This document shows positions 32,783 to 41,461 of a DNA stretch of 43,374 nucleotides, piece by piece. The number at the start of each line of letters is the position of its first letter. Positions within the stretch are counted from its first letter, which is position 1. The notes beneath the pieces are model-generated. The model was given only the letters and a program-made list of their open reading frames with translations, was not told where the DNA came from and did no database searches. The DNA comes from a virus. The position numbers were made by a program, and so were the translations under genes. The DNA is taken from the IMG/VR virus record IMGVR_UViG_3300048024_000772, positions 1-43,374 of that record; one strand, written 5' to 3'.

Positions 32783-34798
32783 ATGGATTTTTTTGAAATA
32801 AAAAAGCCGGTAAGGAAAATTGGTTTAGATCAATATGTAATAGGACCAAACACTAATGATCCGCTAGTAGAAATAGATGGACATCGTATTGCTGTAGATG
32901 AAATTACAGTAAAAAAATTAAATGTAAATCTAGGATTATTCTCTGAACTATCTGGAGTAAGCTTAATTGGCGAATCAGGATTGATTCAGAATCTAGAGCT
33001 ATCTACAGGATTATTCTCTGAACTATCTGGATTAAACTTCATTACTGAATCAGGATTAATTCAGAATCTAGAGCTATCTACAGGATTATTCTCTGAACTA
33101 TCTGGAGTAAACTTTATTACTGAATCAGGATTGATTCAGAATCTAGAGCTATCTACAGGATTATTCTCTGAACTATCTGGAGTAAACTTTGTATCCAGTG
33201 CAGGAATATTTGATAATTTAAATTTAAACGGCTTTGATGTAGAAGAAAGGTTAGATGAATTAGAAGGTTCATTATCAAGCATAGACTTTAGTTCTGGTAT
33301 AGTTATATCTGGACACGTTACAGCGTCAAACGAAGCTGCTATATTTTGCAAAGCTTTTGCGTCTGGAGAGCAATATTTAAGTAATGCGAATCAACTTAAT
33401 ATTAATTTTACAGGGCAATTATCTGAAGGATCTTATGACTGGAGATCTTTAAGTGAAGATAACTCCAGAAACACATTTAACGTAGAAGAACAAGGCTATT
33501 ATGATATTGATTTTAGTTGGAAATATAACTCTGGGGAATATGTAGGAGATATTTTAAGCTCTAATAGCCTCGTATACAAAGTTAACAAATTAACAAATTT
33601 TCAAGAAATATTAGGAACCGATGTTAAATTCAAAACAGATGCGGCATTTATCGAAGAGTATAGCGGAGCATATTCTTCAGCATTAAATCCAGTAATTAAC
33701 ATTAAAAATGTATTCCTTACCCCTGAAGAAGAAATATACGCAGTAGCCAGTCATTATTCAGCTAATACAGGAAAATTATACAAAATATCTACAGAGGAAT
33801 TTGACACATACATAAATATAGAAAAAAAGAATTCTCCAGCAAGCGGAGTTTTTACTTTTGAGCAGTTACTTGACACTCCAGAAAGAATAGAAGATGGCGC
33901 AGGAAAATATCTTAGGGTATCCAAAGAAGGCACTTCAATAGAATACTCCGAAGTAGTAGAAGCTTCGGGAAGTATATTTTCAAAAGCATCAATATTAGAC
34001 GGTCAATTCATTAATAATCAATCAGGCACAATATTAAATTTTAATGGACAATTATCTTCGGGCTCAAAAAATTGGCTATACGAAGGACAGTATAATACTC
34101 TAAGAGCTAGCGATTCAGCATTCTATGATATAGATTTTGAATGGACTTATAAAGAAGACCAAAACTTAGGATCAATACTTAAATCTACCGCTAATATATA
34201 TAAGAAAAATATATCTACAAATCAAACAACTTATCTAGGTTCGGATATAAGATTTAAACAAGATAGTGAATTAGTCGAAGAGTATAATTCAGCATATTCA
34301 TCAATACTAAAACCTCAAGTTAATATCAAAAACGTTTTTTTAACTCACGACGATTACATCGTGGCAGAAATAGAACATTTTTCTACAGATACAGGACAAT
34401 TCTCTATATCATCTAATCCAAATGATACATACTTAAATTTAGAAAGGAAAGTTAATACTGCCGGAGCTTCAAACTTTTTAGATTTACTTGACACCCCCAC
34501 TTCATTCATTAGTGGTAGTGGTAAATTTTTAAAAGTTTCCGACGACGAAAAATCTTTAATTTTAACCGACGAAATAAAAGCTAGTGATATATCCGGCTCC
34601 ATAACTGGATCAGTAGATAGATACGACTTAAAAGAAGCTTTTGAAATAGATGAAAATGGAGATATTATACCAAGTAACGAAAAAGAAATATCTGATACGA
34701 TGTGGATATTAAAGAATGAAACTGATATAGAATTAAGAGCTAATATCTGGAGATATAATACCGGACCGGAAGCATTTACAGATGATATATCATTTTAG
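32783..34798 (+). CDS. Phage fibre protein with duplicated C1q-like beta domain
   Basis: This is a 671-residue protein. After a short N-terminal part come four 25-residue repeats (LELSTGLFSELSGVNF, then ITESGLIQN) at residues ~50-136. Two long homologous domains follow, at ~181-385 and ~393-600. Each has a beta jelly-roll pattern (FNGQLSSGSKNW; GYYDIDFSWKY; NIKNVFLTPEE) like C1q/TNF-type phage fibre heads. Each ends in FEQLLDTPERI or FLDLLDTPTSF, with GAGKYLRVSKEG or GSGKFLKVSDDE. The Leu-x-Asp-Thr-Pro then Gly-x-Gly-Lys-x-Leu motif is common in phage fibres. The C-terminus ends ETDIELRANIWRY. It is probably a trimer, and an internal duplication is clear. Two bases separate it from the upstream gene. 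Confidence 0.75.
   Translation: MDFFEIKKPVRKIGLDQYVIGPNTNDPLVEIDGHRIAVDEITVKKLNVNLGLFSELSGVSLIGESGLIQNLELSTGLFSELSGLNFITESGLIQNLELSTGLFSELSGVNFITESGLIQNLELSTGLFSELSGVNFVSSAGIFDNLNLNGFDVEERLDELEGSLSSIDFSSGIVISGHVTASNEAAIFCKAFASGEQYLSNANQLNINFTGQLSEGSYDWRSLSEDNSRNTFNVEEQGYYDIDFSWKYNSGEYVGDILSSNSLVYKVNKLTNFQEILGTDVKFKTDAAFIEEYSGAYSSALNPVINIKNVFLTPEEEIYAVASHYSANTGKLYKISTEEFDTYINIEKKNSPASGVFTFEQLLDTPERIEDGAGKYLRVSKEGTSIEYSEVVEASGSIFSKASILDGQFINNQSGTILNFNGQLSSGSKNWLYEGQYNTLRASDSAFYDIDFEWTYKEDQNLGSILKSTANIYKKNISTNQTTYLGSDIRFKQDSELVEEYNSAYSSILKPQVNIKNVFLTHDDYIVAEIEHFSTDTGQFSISSNPNDTYLNLERKVNTAGASNFLDLLDTPTSFISGSGKFLKVSDDEKSLILTDEIKASDISGSITGSVDRYDLKEAFEIDENGDIIPSNEKEISDTMWILKNETDIELRANIWRYNTGPEAFTDDISF
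32932..33190 (+). repeat. Tandem 75-bp repeats in the fibre gene at 32783
   Basis: AGGATTATTCTCTGAACTAT recurs at 32932, 33007, 33082 and 33157, exactly 75 bp (25 codons) apart. Copies are nearly identical, differing at only a few bases, and encode the Gly-Leu-Phe-Ser-Glu-Leu-Ser-Gly repeat. Confidence 0.92.
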
Positions 34799-34806
34799 TA
34801 TAATTT

Positions 34807-34815
34807 GTGTAATAT
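34807..34815 (+). promoter_or_regulatory. Candidate phage late promoter GTGTAATAT
   Basis: GTGTAATAT is followed by AAGTA and the ATG at 34821, 14 bases from the first G. It lies in the 22-base gap after the fibre gene at 32783 and is identical to the copy at 31071. Confidence 0.65.
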
Positions 34816-34820
34816 AAGTA

Positions 34821-37781
34821 ATGGCTACAAGAAATTTAGTTCCAAGAAATAGCGGAGAAGGTGGAGTAGGTCGATTAGGTAAGCCTTGGGCTACAGGATA
34901 TTTCGACAATCTTTTTATTGGGGATTTAGAGTTCTCAATGGATCAAAATTTAACCACGCAAGATTCAGTAGAATTTTTAAGTGGTAATTTTATCAGCGGT
35001 TTAACCCTAGATGGAGTAGATGTGGCTAGCTTAGGAACATCTGTCTCTCAAGTACAATCTGGAGCAGCGGAATTTGTTTTCTTTTCAGATGTACTTGATA
35101 ATATAGGCGTTACAAATAAAACTTATTATAACACACCAGACCCAAATTTGTATTTATCTTCTGTAGAAGTTACTACTGCAGAAGATTTAAGGGTTGAAAT
35201 GCAATGGGACGGACCCAATGATGACTATATGGGTTCCGCTTACATTGAAGGACAACAAATACCTTTTGGAAACATACAGCAGCTAGGAGATAATACAAGA
35301 AGATTTATTGGATTTATAGATAACTTAAATATAGAAGGCAAGACTGAATTAAGCGGAGAAGCTAATGGTAGAACAATCATAATACCCCTATCCGAAGCAG
35401 GAGGAGGTCCAGAAGCTGTAGATATAAGAATTGACCCAATAACTGCCGCAACGCCTAAACCAGGAGAAAACATAGGGTCAACTCATTTAAAACAAGGAGA
35501 TTCCTTAAATGTATACGTAGACTTTGACACAAATGATGTTAGTTCTATTAAAGTTTTAGGCTCAGGTTTAGCTCAACAAATAAATTTCGCTAATTACAGT
35601 TTAGTAGAATCAAACGGCATATTTACGGCCACAATACCAATAACAGTTTCAAATGTATCCAATGGTTCACACGGAGTAGCAGTACAAGCGGTAAACGCCT
35701 TTGGCTCAACTGGAGATGCAATATCATCTGAAGTTTTTGTTCACGGTAGTGGAACTAGAGATGTAGATCAAATTTATCCATCAATATCTGCAAGTAATCC
35801 AACTTCATATAATGGTAGAACAGATGGTTTAAGAGAAGGAGAATCCACAACTTTTAATAATAGTATATCTAATTGGAATAGTTCATCTGATTTAGTTTCA
35901 TATACAACAAGTAATGATATTTCAATCACCGATCCTGCAGTTTTTCAATCGGTAAAAACAGTAGATTACGTACAAGGAATATACAATAATTCAAACAATA
36001 TAACAATTTCTGCTTCTAAAACTTCAAACGGAGCAACAGACACAGATAGTATAAAAGTTAAAATTGCAAACGGGCCGCAAATAACTGGAGCCTCCTTACA
36101 GTCAATAGCTTCCTCAGCTACTTCTCCGCATTCAATTGGTACTTCTGAAATTAAAGCTGGAGACACTGTGCAATCCGAAATCTTTATAGATGGTAAAGGT
36201 ACATCGATAAACAATATTTCTCTTTCAGTTAGAAGTGAAGGTGTATCTAACGGATCACAAACTTCTTACTCCTCAAGCTACTCGAAGACAACTCTTTCAG
36301 ACGGAAGCTATAAATTTACAGTTCCTATTAATGTATACGGTTCAATAGGATCTTCGACCAGAGACGGAAGTCAACCTGCAGCATTTATTGCAAGAAATAA
36401 TTTTGGAACACTGAGCGATAAGTTCACAACATCAGATACTGCCACATTAAATAACGGATCAGTACCGTATTTAAACTTGTTAGGAATAGATTACCCGATT
36501 AATCAAAGTGCATTAAAAAATTCTGAATCTGCCACTATCAATTTCGAAAAAAATAACGTAGACACTCTTTATATAGATGATAACAATTTAGGTGGATCTG
36601 GTGAATTAAACTTCTCTACCAATAGTCAATTTGATAATGAATTAGAATATTATGGAAATTGGGTAGTTAGGCAGTTATTAAATCAACCTGGAGGATATGT
36701 AAGGGTTACTATGACTGGGCCTTATGCAGGAGCTTATACACATCTTAGGTTGAACATCATAAATTACGGAGGTACTGCATCTATTTCTACCTCTGGTACT
36801 ACACTTATAGTTAATTATCCAAAGCGCCAAAATGGATGGCCTTATAATGGGCCAATTATAAATTTTATTAACAGTCAGCCAAACTTATCTGCAGTGGCTT
36901 CATCTGGCGTAAACTTAAATCATAGCGGGTTACAACCTACTTCGGGTAGTACGCAAACCGTAAGCATTAATACTACACCCCAGCTTAGTTCAAACGGATA
37001 CGCTTTAGTTAAAAAAGAGGTTTTTAGATTAGGCGGTTCATATAATATATCTGTTAATAATTTCATCTTATCAGGAACGAAAACATCAAACGGTATAACT
37101 ATCGAACGTCAAGATATAGTAAATATAGCAAACACACCACTGACTTTATCAATAAATAATTTAGCTTCAAAATTATCAAGCTCACCATCAGGAATATCAG
37201 ATCAATTTTATCTTCAAAGTTCGCAGCTAATGCTGAATAGCCCAACTCTAAGTCTTGATTCATCTCAAAGCAATCAGCCTGTTCTTGTCATCAATAGTTC
37301 GGGAACAGGAGAGACGAGTAATTCTTATACAATTACAGTTTCAGATTCTAATACAAAAGGAACTTTCTCATGGAGTATTACCGCAACTAATTTAGCAGGA
37401 ATTACAACAAATTCAATTTCAACTAACCCAAATTATACGCTTGCAGGATTTTCCTCTAGAACAATTAATGCCTCCCCAAATAGCTTAGGGGCAGGTTTAG
37501 CTGACATAGGAACCACTGTCTCAAATACTAGCAGCGTAACTTTTGAAAATGTCTCTGAAGGAGGTACGGCTCCAAACGGAGGAACAATATATACCTATCA
37601 ATCTTACTCTGATGGCATACAGCTGGACAATTCTTACGATGTAAATAATAAATTTACAATATGTAACTCAAGCGGACTCACAGATTCAGATGGGAGCTTT
37701 GTTTTTAATTTAGACAAACTAAACAGATCAGCAAATACCTCAACATCTAATCCAGCAAGTTTTGTAATTTCGGAAAATTAA
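34821..37781 (+). CDS. Phage fibre protein with Ig-like domains
   Basis: This is a 986-residue protein. The N-terminus (LVPRNSGEGGVGRLGKPWAT, then GDLEFSMDQNLTTQDSVEFL) is an attachment-type module I know from marine phage fibre and appendage proteins. From ~85 onward it is Ser/Thr/Asn-rich, with several immunoglobulin- or fibronectin-like beta domains (IRIDPITAATPKPGENIG; VSNGSHGVAVQAVNAFGSTG; TIPITVSN). Ser, Thr and Asn are very abundant and exposed-looking, which makes this protein a natural glycosylation target. The four glycosyltransferase genes that follow (37799-42243) begin 17 bases later. The C-terminus (NTSTSNPASFVISEN) has no obvious chaperone. Confidence 0.72.
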   Translation: MATRNLVPRNSGEGGVGRLGKPWATGYFDNLFIGDLEFSMDQNLTTQDSVEFLSGNFISGLTLDGVDVASLGTSVSQVQSGAAEFVFFSDVLDNIGVTNKTYYNTPDPNLYLSSVEVTTAEDLRVEMQWDGPNDDYMGSAYIEGQQIPFGNIQQLGDNTRRFIGFIDNLNIEGKTELSGEANGRTIIIPLSEAGGGPEAVDIRIDPITAATPKPGENIGSTHLKQGDSLNVYVDFDTNDVSSIKVLGSGLAQQINFANYSLVESNGIFTATIPITVSNVSNGSHGVAVQAVNAFGSTGDAISSEVFVHGSGTRDVDQIYPSISASNPTSYNGRTDGLREGESTTFNNSISNWNSSSDLVSYTTSNDISITDPAVFQSVKTVDYVQGIYNNSNNITISASKTSNGATDTDSIKVKIANGPQITGASLQSIASSATSPHSIGTSEIKAGDTVQSEIFIDGKGTSINNISLSVRSEGVSNGSQTSYSSSYSKTTLSDGSYKFTVPINVYGSIGSSTRDGSQPAAFIARNNFGTLSDKFTTSDTATLNNGSVPYLNLLGIDYPINQSALKNSESATINFEKNNVDTLYIDDNNLGGSGELNFSTNSQFDNELEYYGNWVVRQLLNQPGGYVRVTMTGPYAGAYTHLRLNIINYGGTASISTSGTTLIVNYPKRQNGWPYNGPIINFINSQPNLSAVASSGVNLNHSGLQPTSGSTQTVSINTTPQLSSNGYALVKKEVFRLGGSYNISVNNFILSGTKTSNGITIERQDIVNIANTPLTLSINNLASKLSSSPSGISDQFYLQSSQLMLNSPTLSLDSSQSNQPVLVINSSGTGETSNSYTITVSDSNTKGTFSWSITATNLAGITTNSISTNPNYTLAGFSSRTINASPNSLGAGLADIGTTVSNTSSVTFENVSEGGTAPNGGTIYTYQSYSDGIQLDNSYDVNNKFTICNSSGLTDSDGSFVFNLDKLNRSANTSTSNPASFVISEN

Positions 37782-37783
37782 TT

Positions 37784-37792
37784 GTGTAAATT
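37784..37792 (+). promoter_or_regulatory. Candidate phage late promoter GTGTAAATT
   Basis: GTGTAAATT, then AAGTCA, then the ATG at 37799 (15 bases from the first G). It differs from the consensus by two bases. It would drive the four-gene glycosyltransferase block. Confidence 0.6.
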
Positions 37793-37798
37793 AAGTCA

Positions 37799-38878
37799 AT
37801 GAAAGTTTTATTGACAGCTAATTTTGAAAACGGGCTTTTTAGTAATGGTTTGCAGCAAAATATTGTATTTTTATCTGAATTATTAATTAATTTAGGATTC
37901 AATCCTATTATTGCAGTAAATCATGACATAGATAAATGTGTTGATCCTCCATGTGATATTATAATTATTGAAAAAAATGAAATCTTAGATTATTGTGATG
38001 ATTTAGCTTTTGTACTAAACACTGCCTGGCTAATAGAATCTTCCACGATTTCATTAATAAGGCAAAAAAATAAAAGTTTTAAAAATATTCATATAGTTTA
38101 TGGCAACGGAATGCTAGCCGATATAGAAAGATGTAGTTGGCAGGATCACTTAGCAATAGATAATGAAACCGCTGACGAAGTTTGGATATCTCCCCATTAT
38201 AAATTTTCCTACAATTACTATAAAACGTATTATCATACGGAAAAAATATTCGAATTACCTTATATCTGGAGCCCTAAATATGTAGATATTCATGAAAAAA
38301 TCTGGAATAAAATAAACAAAACATGCTACTATAAGGCAGGAGAAGAGAAAAATATTGGTATACTCGAACCTAATTTAAACATAACTAAGCACTGCCTCCC
38401 TTCAATTATGATAGCGGAGGAATATTTTTCAAATATAAGTAAAGAAGATTTCAACAAAATATCTGTTTATTGCGCATCAAAGTTTTTAGATAAAAAATAC
38501 TTCAAATCTTTAATGTGGAAACTCAACATTACAAAAGAAAATAAAATTGAATTCAAGCCGAGAATAAAAGTGACCAAAATATTCACAGGCTTATCCAATA
38601 TATTTATCTCCAACCAACTACTAAATGCCCTGAATTATACTTATCTCGAAGCGTTACATTTCAATTTTCCATTAGTTCATAATTCCAATATTATTAAATC
38701 AGCAGGATATTATTACCCTGATTACGACACTAAACTTGGAAGTAGAGCTTTAGAACTAGCCCTAAACTACCACGATCAAAACCTGGAATCTTACAAAGAA
38801 AACTCTAGAAAAACAATTTACAAATATTCACCCAAAAATCCACTTGTTATAGAAAAATATAAAAAATTATTGTCATGA
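37799..38878 (+). CDS. DUF2827-type glycosyltransferase-like protein (first copy)
   Basis: This is a 359-residue protein matching the DUF2827 family, which is related to GT-B glycosyltransferases. It has LLTANFENGLFSNGLQQNIV at the N-terminus, SPHYKFSYNYYKTYYH, VPY-like FELPYIWSP and NIGILEPNLNITKHCLPSIM (hallmark of the family) in the middle, and ALNYTYLEALHFNFPLVHNS with GYYYPDYDTKLG near the C-terminus, where the family has the donor-site Glu. Asn and Gln in NGLQQN are conserved. It overlaps its paralogue by 4 bases. The substrate is unknown; family members lie in polysaccharide clusters. Confidence 0.75.
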   Translation: MKVLLTANFENGLFSNGLQQNIVFLSELLINLGFNPIIAVNHDIDKCVDPPCDIIIIEKNEILDYCDDLAFVLNTAWLIESSTISLIRQKNKSFKNIHIVYGNGMLADIERCSWQDHLAIDNETADEVWISPHYKFSYNYYKTYYHTEKIFELPYIWSPKYVDIHEKIWNKINKTCYYKAGEEKNIGILEPNLNITKHCLPSIMIAEEYFSNISKEDFNKISVYCASKFLDKKYFKSLMWKLNITKENKIEFKPRIKVTKIFTGLSNIFISNQLLNALNYTYLEALHFNFPLVHNSNIIKSAGYYYPDYDTKLGSRALELALNYHDQNLESYKENSRKTIYKYSPKNPLVIEKYKKLLS

Positions 38879-39975
38879 AAATAGGAATAACCCTCGATAT
38901 GTCGGTCGCCTTCTGGGCGAACGGGATGCAACAAAATATAGTCTTCTTGTACGAAATGATACAAAGATGCGGCCACGAATGTTTCTACATTACATATAAA
39001 GAGCCATTACATAAATTAAAAAAAGATCACAAAGGCATGCTATTAGATGACTTATTATCTGATGACAACGAAAGCTTAGATCTAATAATAGTAGCTGGAT
39101 TTGATTTACTGCCAGAGATGTACGATAAATTTAAATCTAGAAATAAAAATTTCAATACAATTTTGATTCATTTTGGCAATAAATTAATGGACGACATACA
39201 TCACTCCTTATTAGATAAAAGCGCAAAGCTTCCATTAGAAAAGCCAAAATATCTAGATCAAATCTGGATATCCCCGCAACATGAATTTTCAAAAAACTAT
39301 ATTAAGACATATTATAATTTTGAAAAAGTTATAGTCATACCATTTATATGGGATTCATTTTTCGTAGAAGATAAGATACAAGAATTAAAATACAAAGGCT
39401 TGGATCCTAATTATACACAAGCCAGAAGCCATAAAATATGTATCTTTGAACCTAATATTTCATATATTAAAAATTGTATAGTGCCAATTAATATATGCGA
39501 AAACCTCTATCACAAGGATTCGGAAATAATGAAATCTGTAAATTTATTCTGTTGTCAACGAATTAAGTTTAATCCATTTTTTGAAAAACTAATGAATAGA
39601 CTAAGTGTAGTTAAAAAGAAAGACTTTTGCTACTTTAATAAAAGATGGGGTTCTCTCAACGCTTTAAGTAAATTTGGAAGCACTATAGTTAGCCATCAAA
39701 TAAAAAATGAACTAAACTACAGTTATCTCGAGGCTTTATTTTTAAACCTGCCCTTAATACATAATTCGCCAACTTTACAAGATGTAGGTTATTATTATCC
39801 AGACTGCGATGTAGATTTTGGCGCAAACCAATTAAAGAACGCTATACTTAATCATTCAAAAACACTAGATCAAAGCAGGGAAGATAATAGAAATTTCCTA
39901 AATAAATATAGTCCATATAATACAAACAACATTAATGTATATAAGAAAATAATAGATGATACTCAAAACAAATAA
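38875..39975 (+). CDS. DUF2827-type glycosyltransferase-like protein (second copy)
   Basis: This 366-residue paralogue of the upstream protein shares the same landmarks: FWANGMQQNIVFLYEMIQ, WISPQHEFSKNYIKTYYN, ICIFEPNISYIKNC, ELNYSYLEALFLNLPLIHNS and GYYYPDCDVDFG. Divergence between the copies is large, so the duplication is not recent; the two may act as a pair on alternating linkages. It overlaps the neighbours by 4 and 20 bases. Confidence 0.75.
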   Translation: MKIGITLDMSVAFWANGMQQNIVFLYEMIQRCGHECFYITYKEPLHKLKKDHKGMLLDDLLSDDNESLDLIIVAGFDLLPEMYDKFKSRNKNFNTILIHFGNKLMDDIHHSLLDKSAKLPLEKPKYLDQIWISPQHEFSKNYIKTYYNFEKVIVIPFIWDSFFVEDKIQELKYKGLDPNYTQARSHKICIFEPNISYIKNCIVPINICENLYHKDSEIMKSVNLFCCQRIKFNPFFEKLMNRLSVVKKKDFCYFNKRWGSLNALSKFGSTIVSHQIKNELNYSYLEALFLNLPLIHNSPTLQDVGYYYPDCDVDFGANQLKNAILNHSKTLDQSREDNRNFLNKYSPYNTNNINVYKKIIDDTQNK

Positions 39976-41461
39976 TATTAAATTTTATTATCTAACAAAA
40001 ACAGAAGATAGTGAAAACTCTAAACATGTAGAATCTATATTAAAATATTATCAATGCAAAAAAGTACTACCTTTTGAAATAGGTATATCAAAAGAAAAAT
40101 CTGGAAGTATAGGTCATGCAAGAATGATTGAGGCAGGGTTAAGGGATCAAGATAATGACAAACCATTTCAACCCTTTGTGATATTAGAGGACGATATTTC
40201 TTTTTTCAGGGAAATGCCAGAAGAGATAGATATTCCGTATGATGCTGATTTGTTTTATCTAGGTTTGTCCCAGCTTGCAATGAATAACGGTAAAGCTGTT
40301 GATGATATCTCTGCAAAAGAGGTAGATGAAAATACTTATCAAATATTTAATATGTTAAGCGGTCACTCAATAATGATTTGCAGCGCTCTCGGCGCAGCGG
40401 CTTATCAGAAAGCTATGATCGATGGTTTTTATCAAGATAAAATTTGGGATGTTTTTGCTGCGGAAATGCAGACAAATTATAATGTATACGCTCTTAAGAA
40501 ACCTATTTTTCTTCAGGATTTAAAGTTCGGAGGTAGGGAAGCTGCAACTAATTTTGAACTAGATAATAGCAAGTATCATAAAAAAGTATATTCTGATCCG
40601 ATTAATTTACCCAAAAAGAAATCTAGTTTTTTTAATAATTCTTCTATTATGAGAATAAGTTCTCAATCAAAAAATCTAGATGATTTACTTGAACCTCTAC
40701 CATCTATACCTAAAAAAATTCATATTTCATGGAAAGATAAATCTATCTTAGAAAGTTCAAATCAATTAGCTATAAATGGAATACAGAATTTAATTAAGTT
40801 AAACCCTAACTGGGAGCTTATCATCTCAGATGATAACGAAGTAGAAACTTATTTAAAGGAGAACTTATCAAGCGTAGACTACAATTTAATTAAAGACGCA
40901 CCGATAGTATCAAAAGTTGACACATGGCGTCTATTAAAAATAGTTAACGAAGGTGGCCTATATACAGATATAGATAGACATACAAATAAAGATCTAGACT
41001 CAATTATACAAAAAAACGCAAAATGCGTTTTACCCCTGCACTCCAATCATGGAAAAATCATAGACTTTTCTCAAGATATTATGATTAGCGCCCCAAATAA
41101 TCCACTACATAAATCAGCATTAGATTTAATGTTAAGGAGAAGAAGGTCAGGTTGGCAAGATATATTAACATTAGCGCCAATTACATATTTTCACGCTTTA
41201 ACTAAAATGATTTATGGACACAGTCTAGAAAGACATCCAAGCGAAGAAGTTTTAGATAAAATAATTGAAAAGATAAATGAATCAAAGTATATTCAAATTT
41301 TCATAGAAACTCCGCCCGAAGAGACTTTTCTATTTAAATACGATAAAAATACATTCAATATAGCTAATGGTTTAGGTAAAGAAGCTATGTACGATGAAAG
41401 TGGAGTTGAACATTGGGGGGTAAGAAACCCTATAGATAAAAATAAAATGAAATTCAAATGA
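39956..41461 (+). CDS. Two-domain glycosyltransferase: GT25-like + GT32
   Basis: This is a 501-residue fusion. Residues ~1-225 resemble a GT25-type GT-A domain with the metal motif VILEDDISFF (E78-D79-D80), YLGLSQLAM and GHSIMICSALGAAAY. Residues ~248-485 are a GT32 domain: IPKKIHISWKDKSI, KVDTWRLLKIVNEGGLYTD followed by Ile-Asp-Arg (D338/D340). The second domain is clearly paralogous to the - strand gene at 23194-23952: DFSQDIMIS(A/S)P, then R-R-x-G, then LAPITYFHA. The start at 39956 overlaps the upstream gene by 20 bases and leaves the GT25 motif intact. Two consecutive transfers by one polypeptide are inferred. Confidence 0.82.
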   Translation: MILKTNNIKFYYLTKTEDSENSKHVESILKYYQCKKVLPFEIGISKEKSGSIGHARMIEAGLRDQDNDKPFQPFVILEDDISFFREMPEEIDIPYDADLFYLGLSQLAMNNGKAVDDISAKEVDENTYQIFNMLSGHSIMICSALGAAAYQKAMIDGFYQDKIWDVFAAEMQTNYNVYALKKPIFLQDLKFGGREAATNFELDNSKYHKKVYSDPINLPKKKSSFFNNSSIMRISSQSKNLDDLLEPLPSIPKKIHISWKDKSILESSNQLAINGIQNLIKLNPNWELIISDDNEVETYLKENLSSVDYNLIKDAPIVSKVDTWRLLKIVNEGGLYTDIDRHTNKDLDSIIQKNAKCVLPLHSNHGKIIDFSQDIMISAPNNPLHKSALDLMLRRRRSGWQDILTLAPITYFHALTKMIYGHSLERHPSEEVLDKIIEKINESKYIQIFIETPPEETFLFKYDKNTFNIANGLGKEAMYDESGVEHWGVRNPIDKNKMKFK

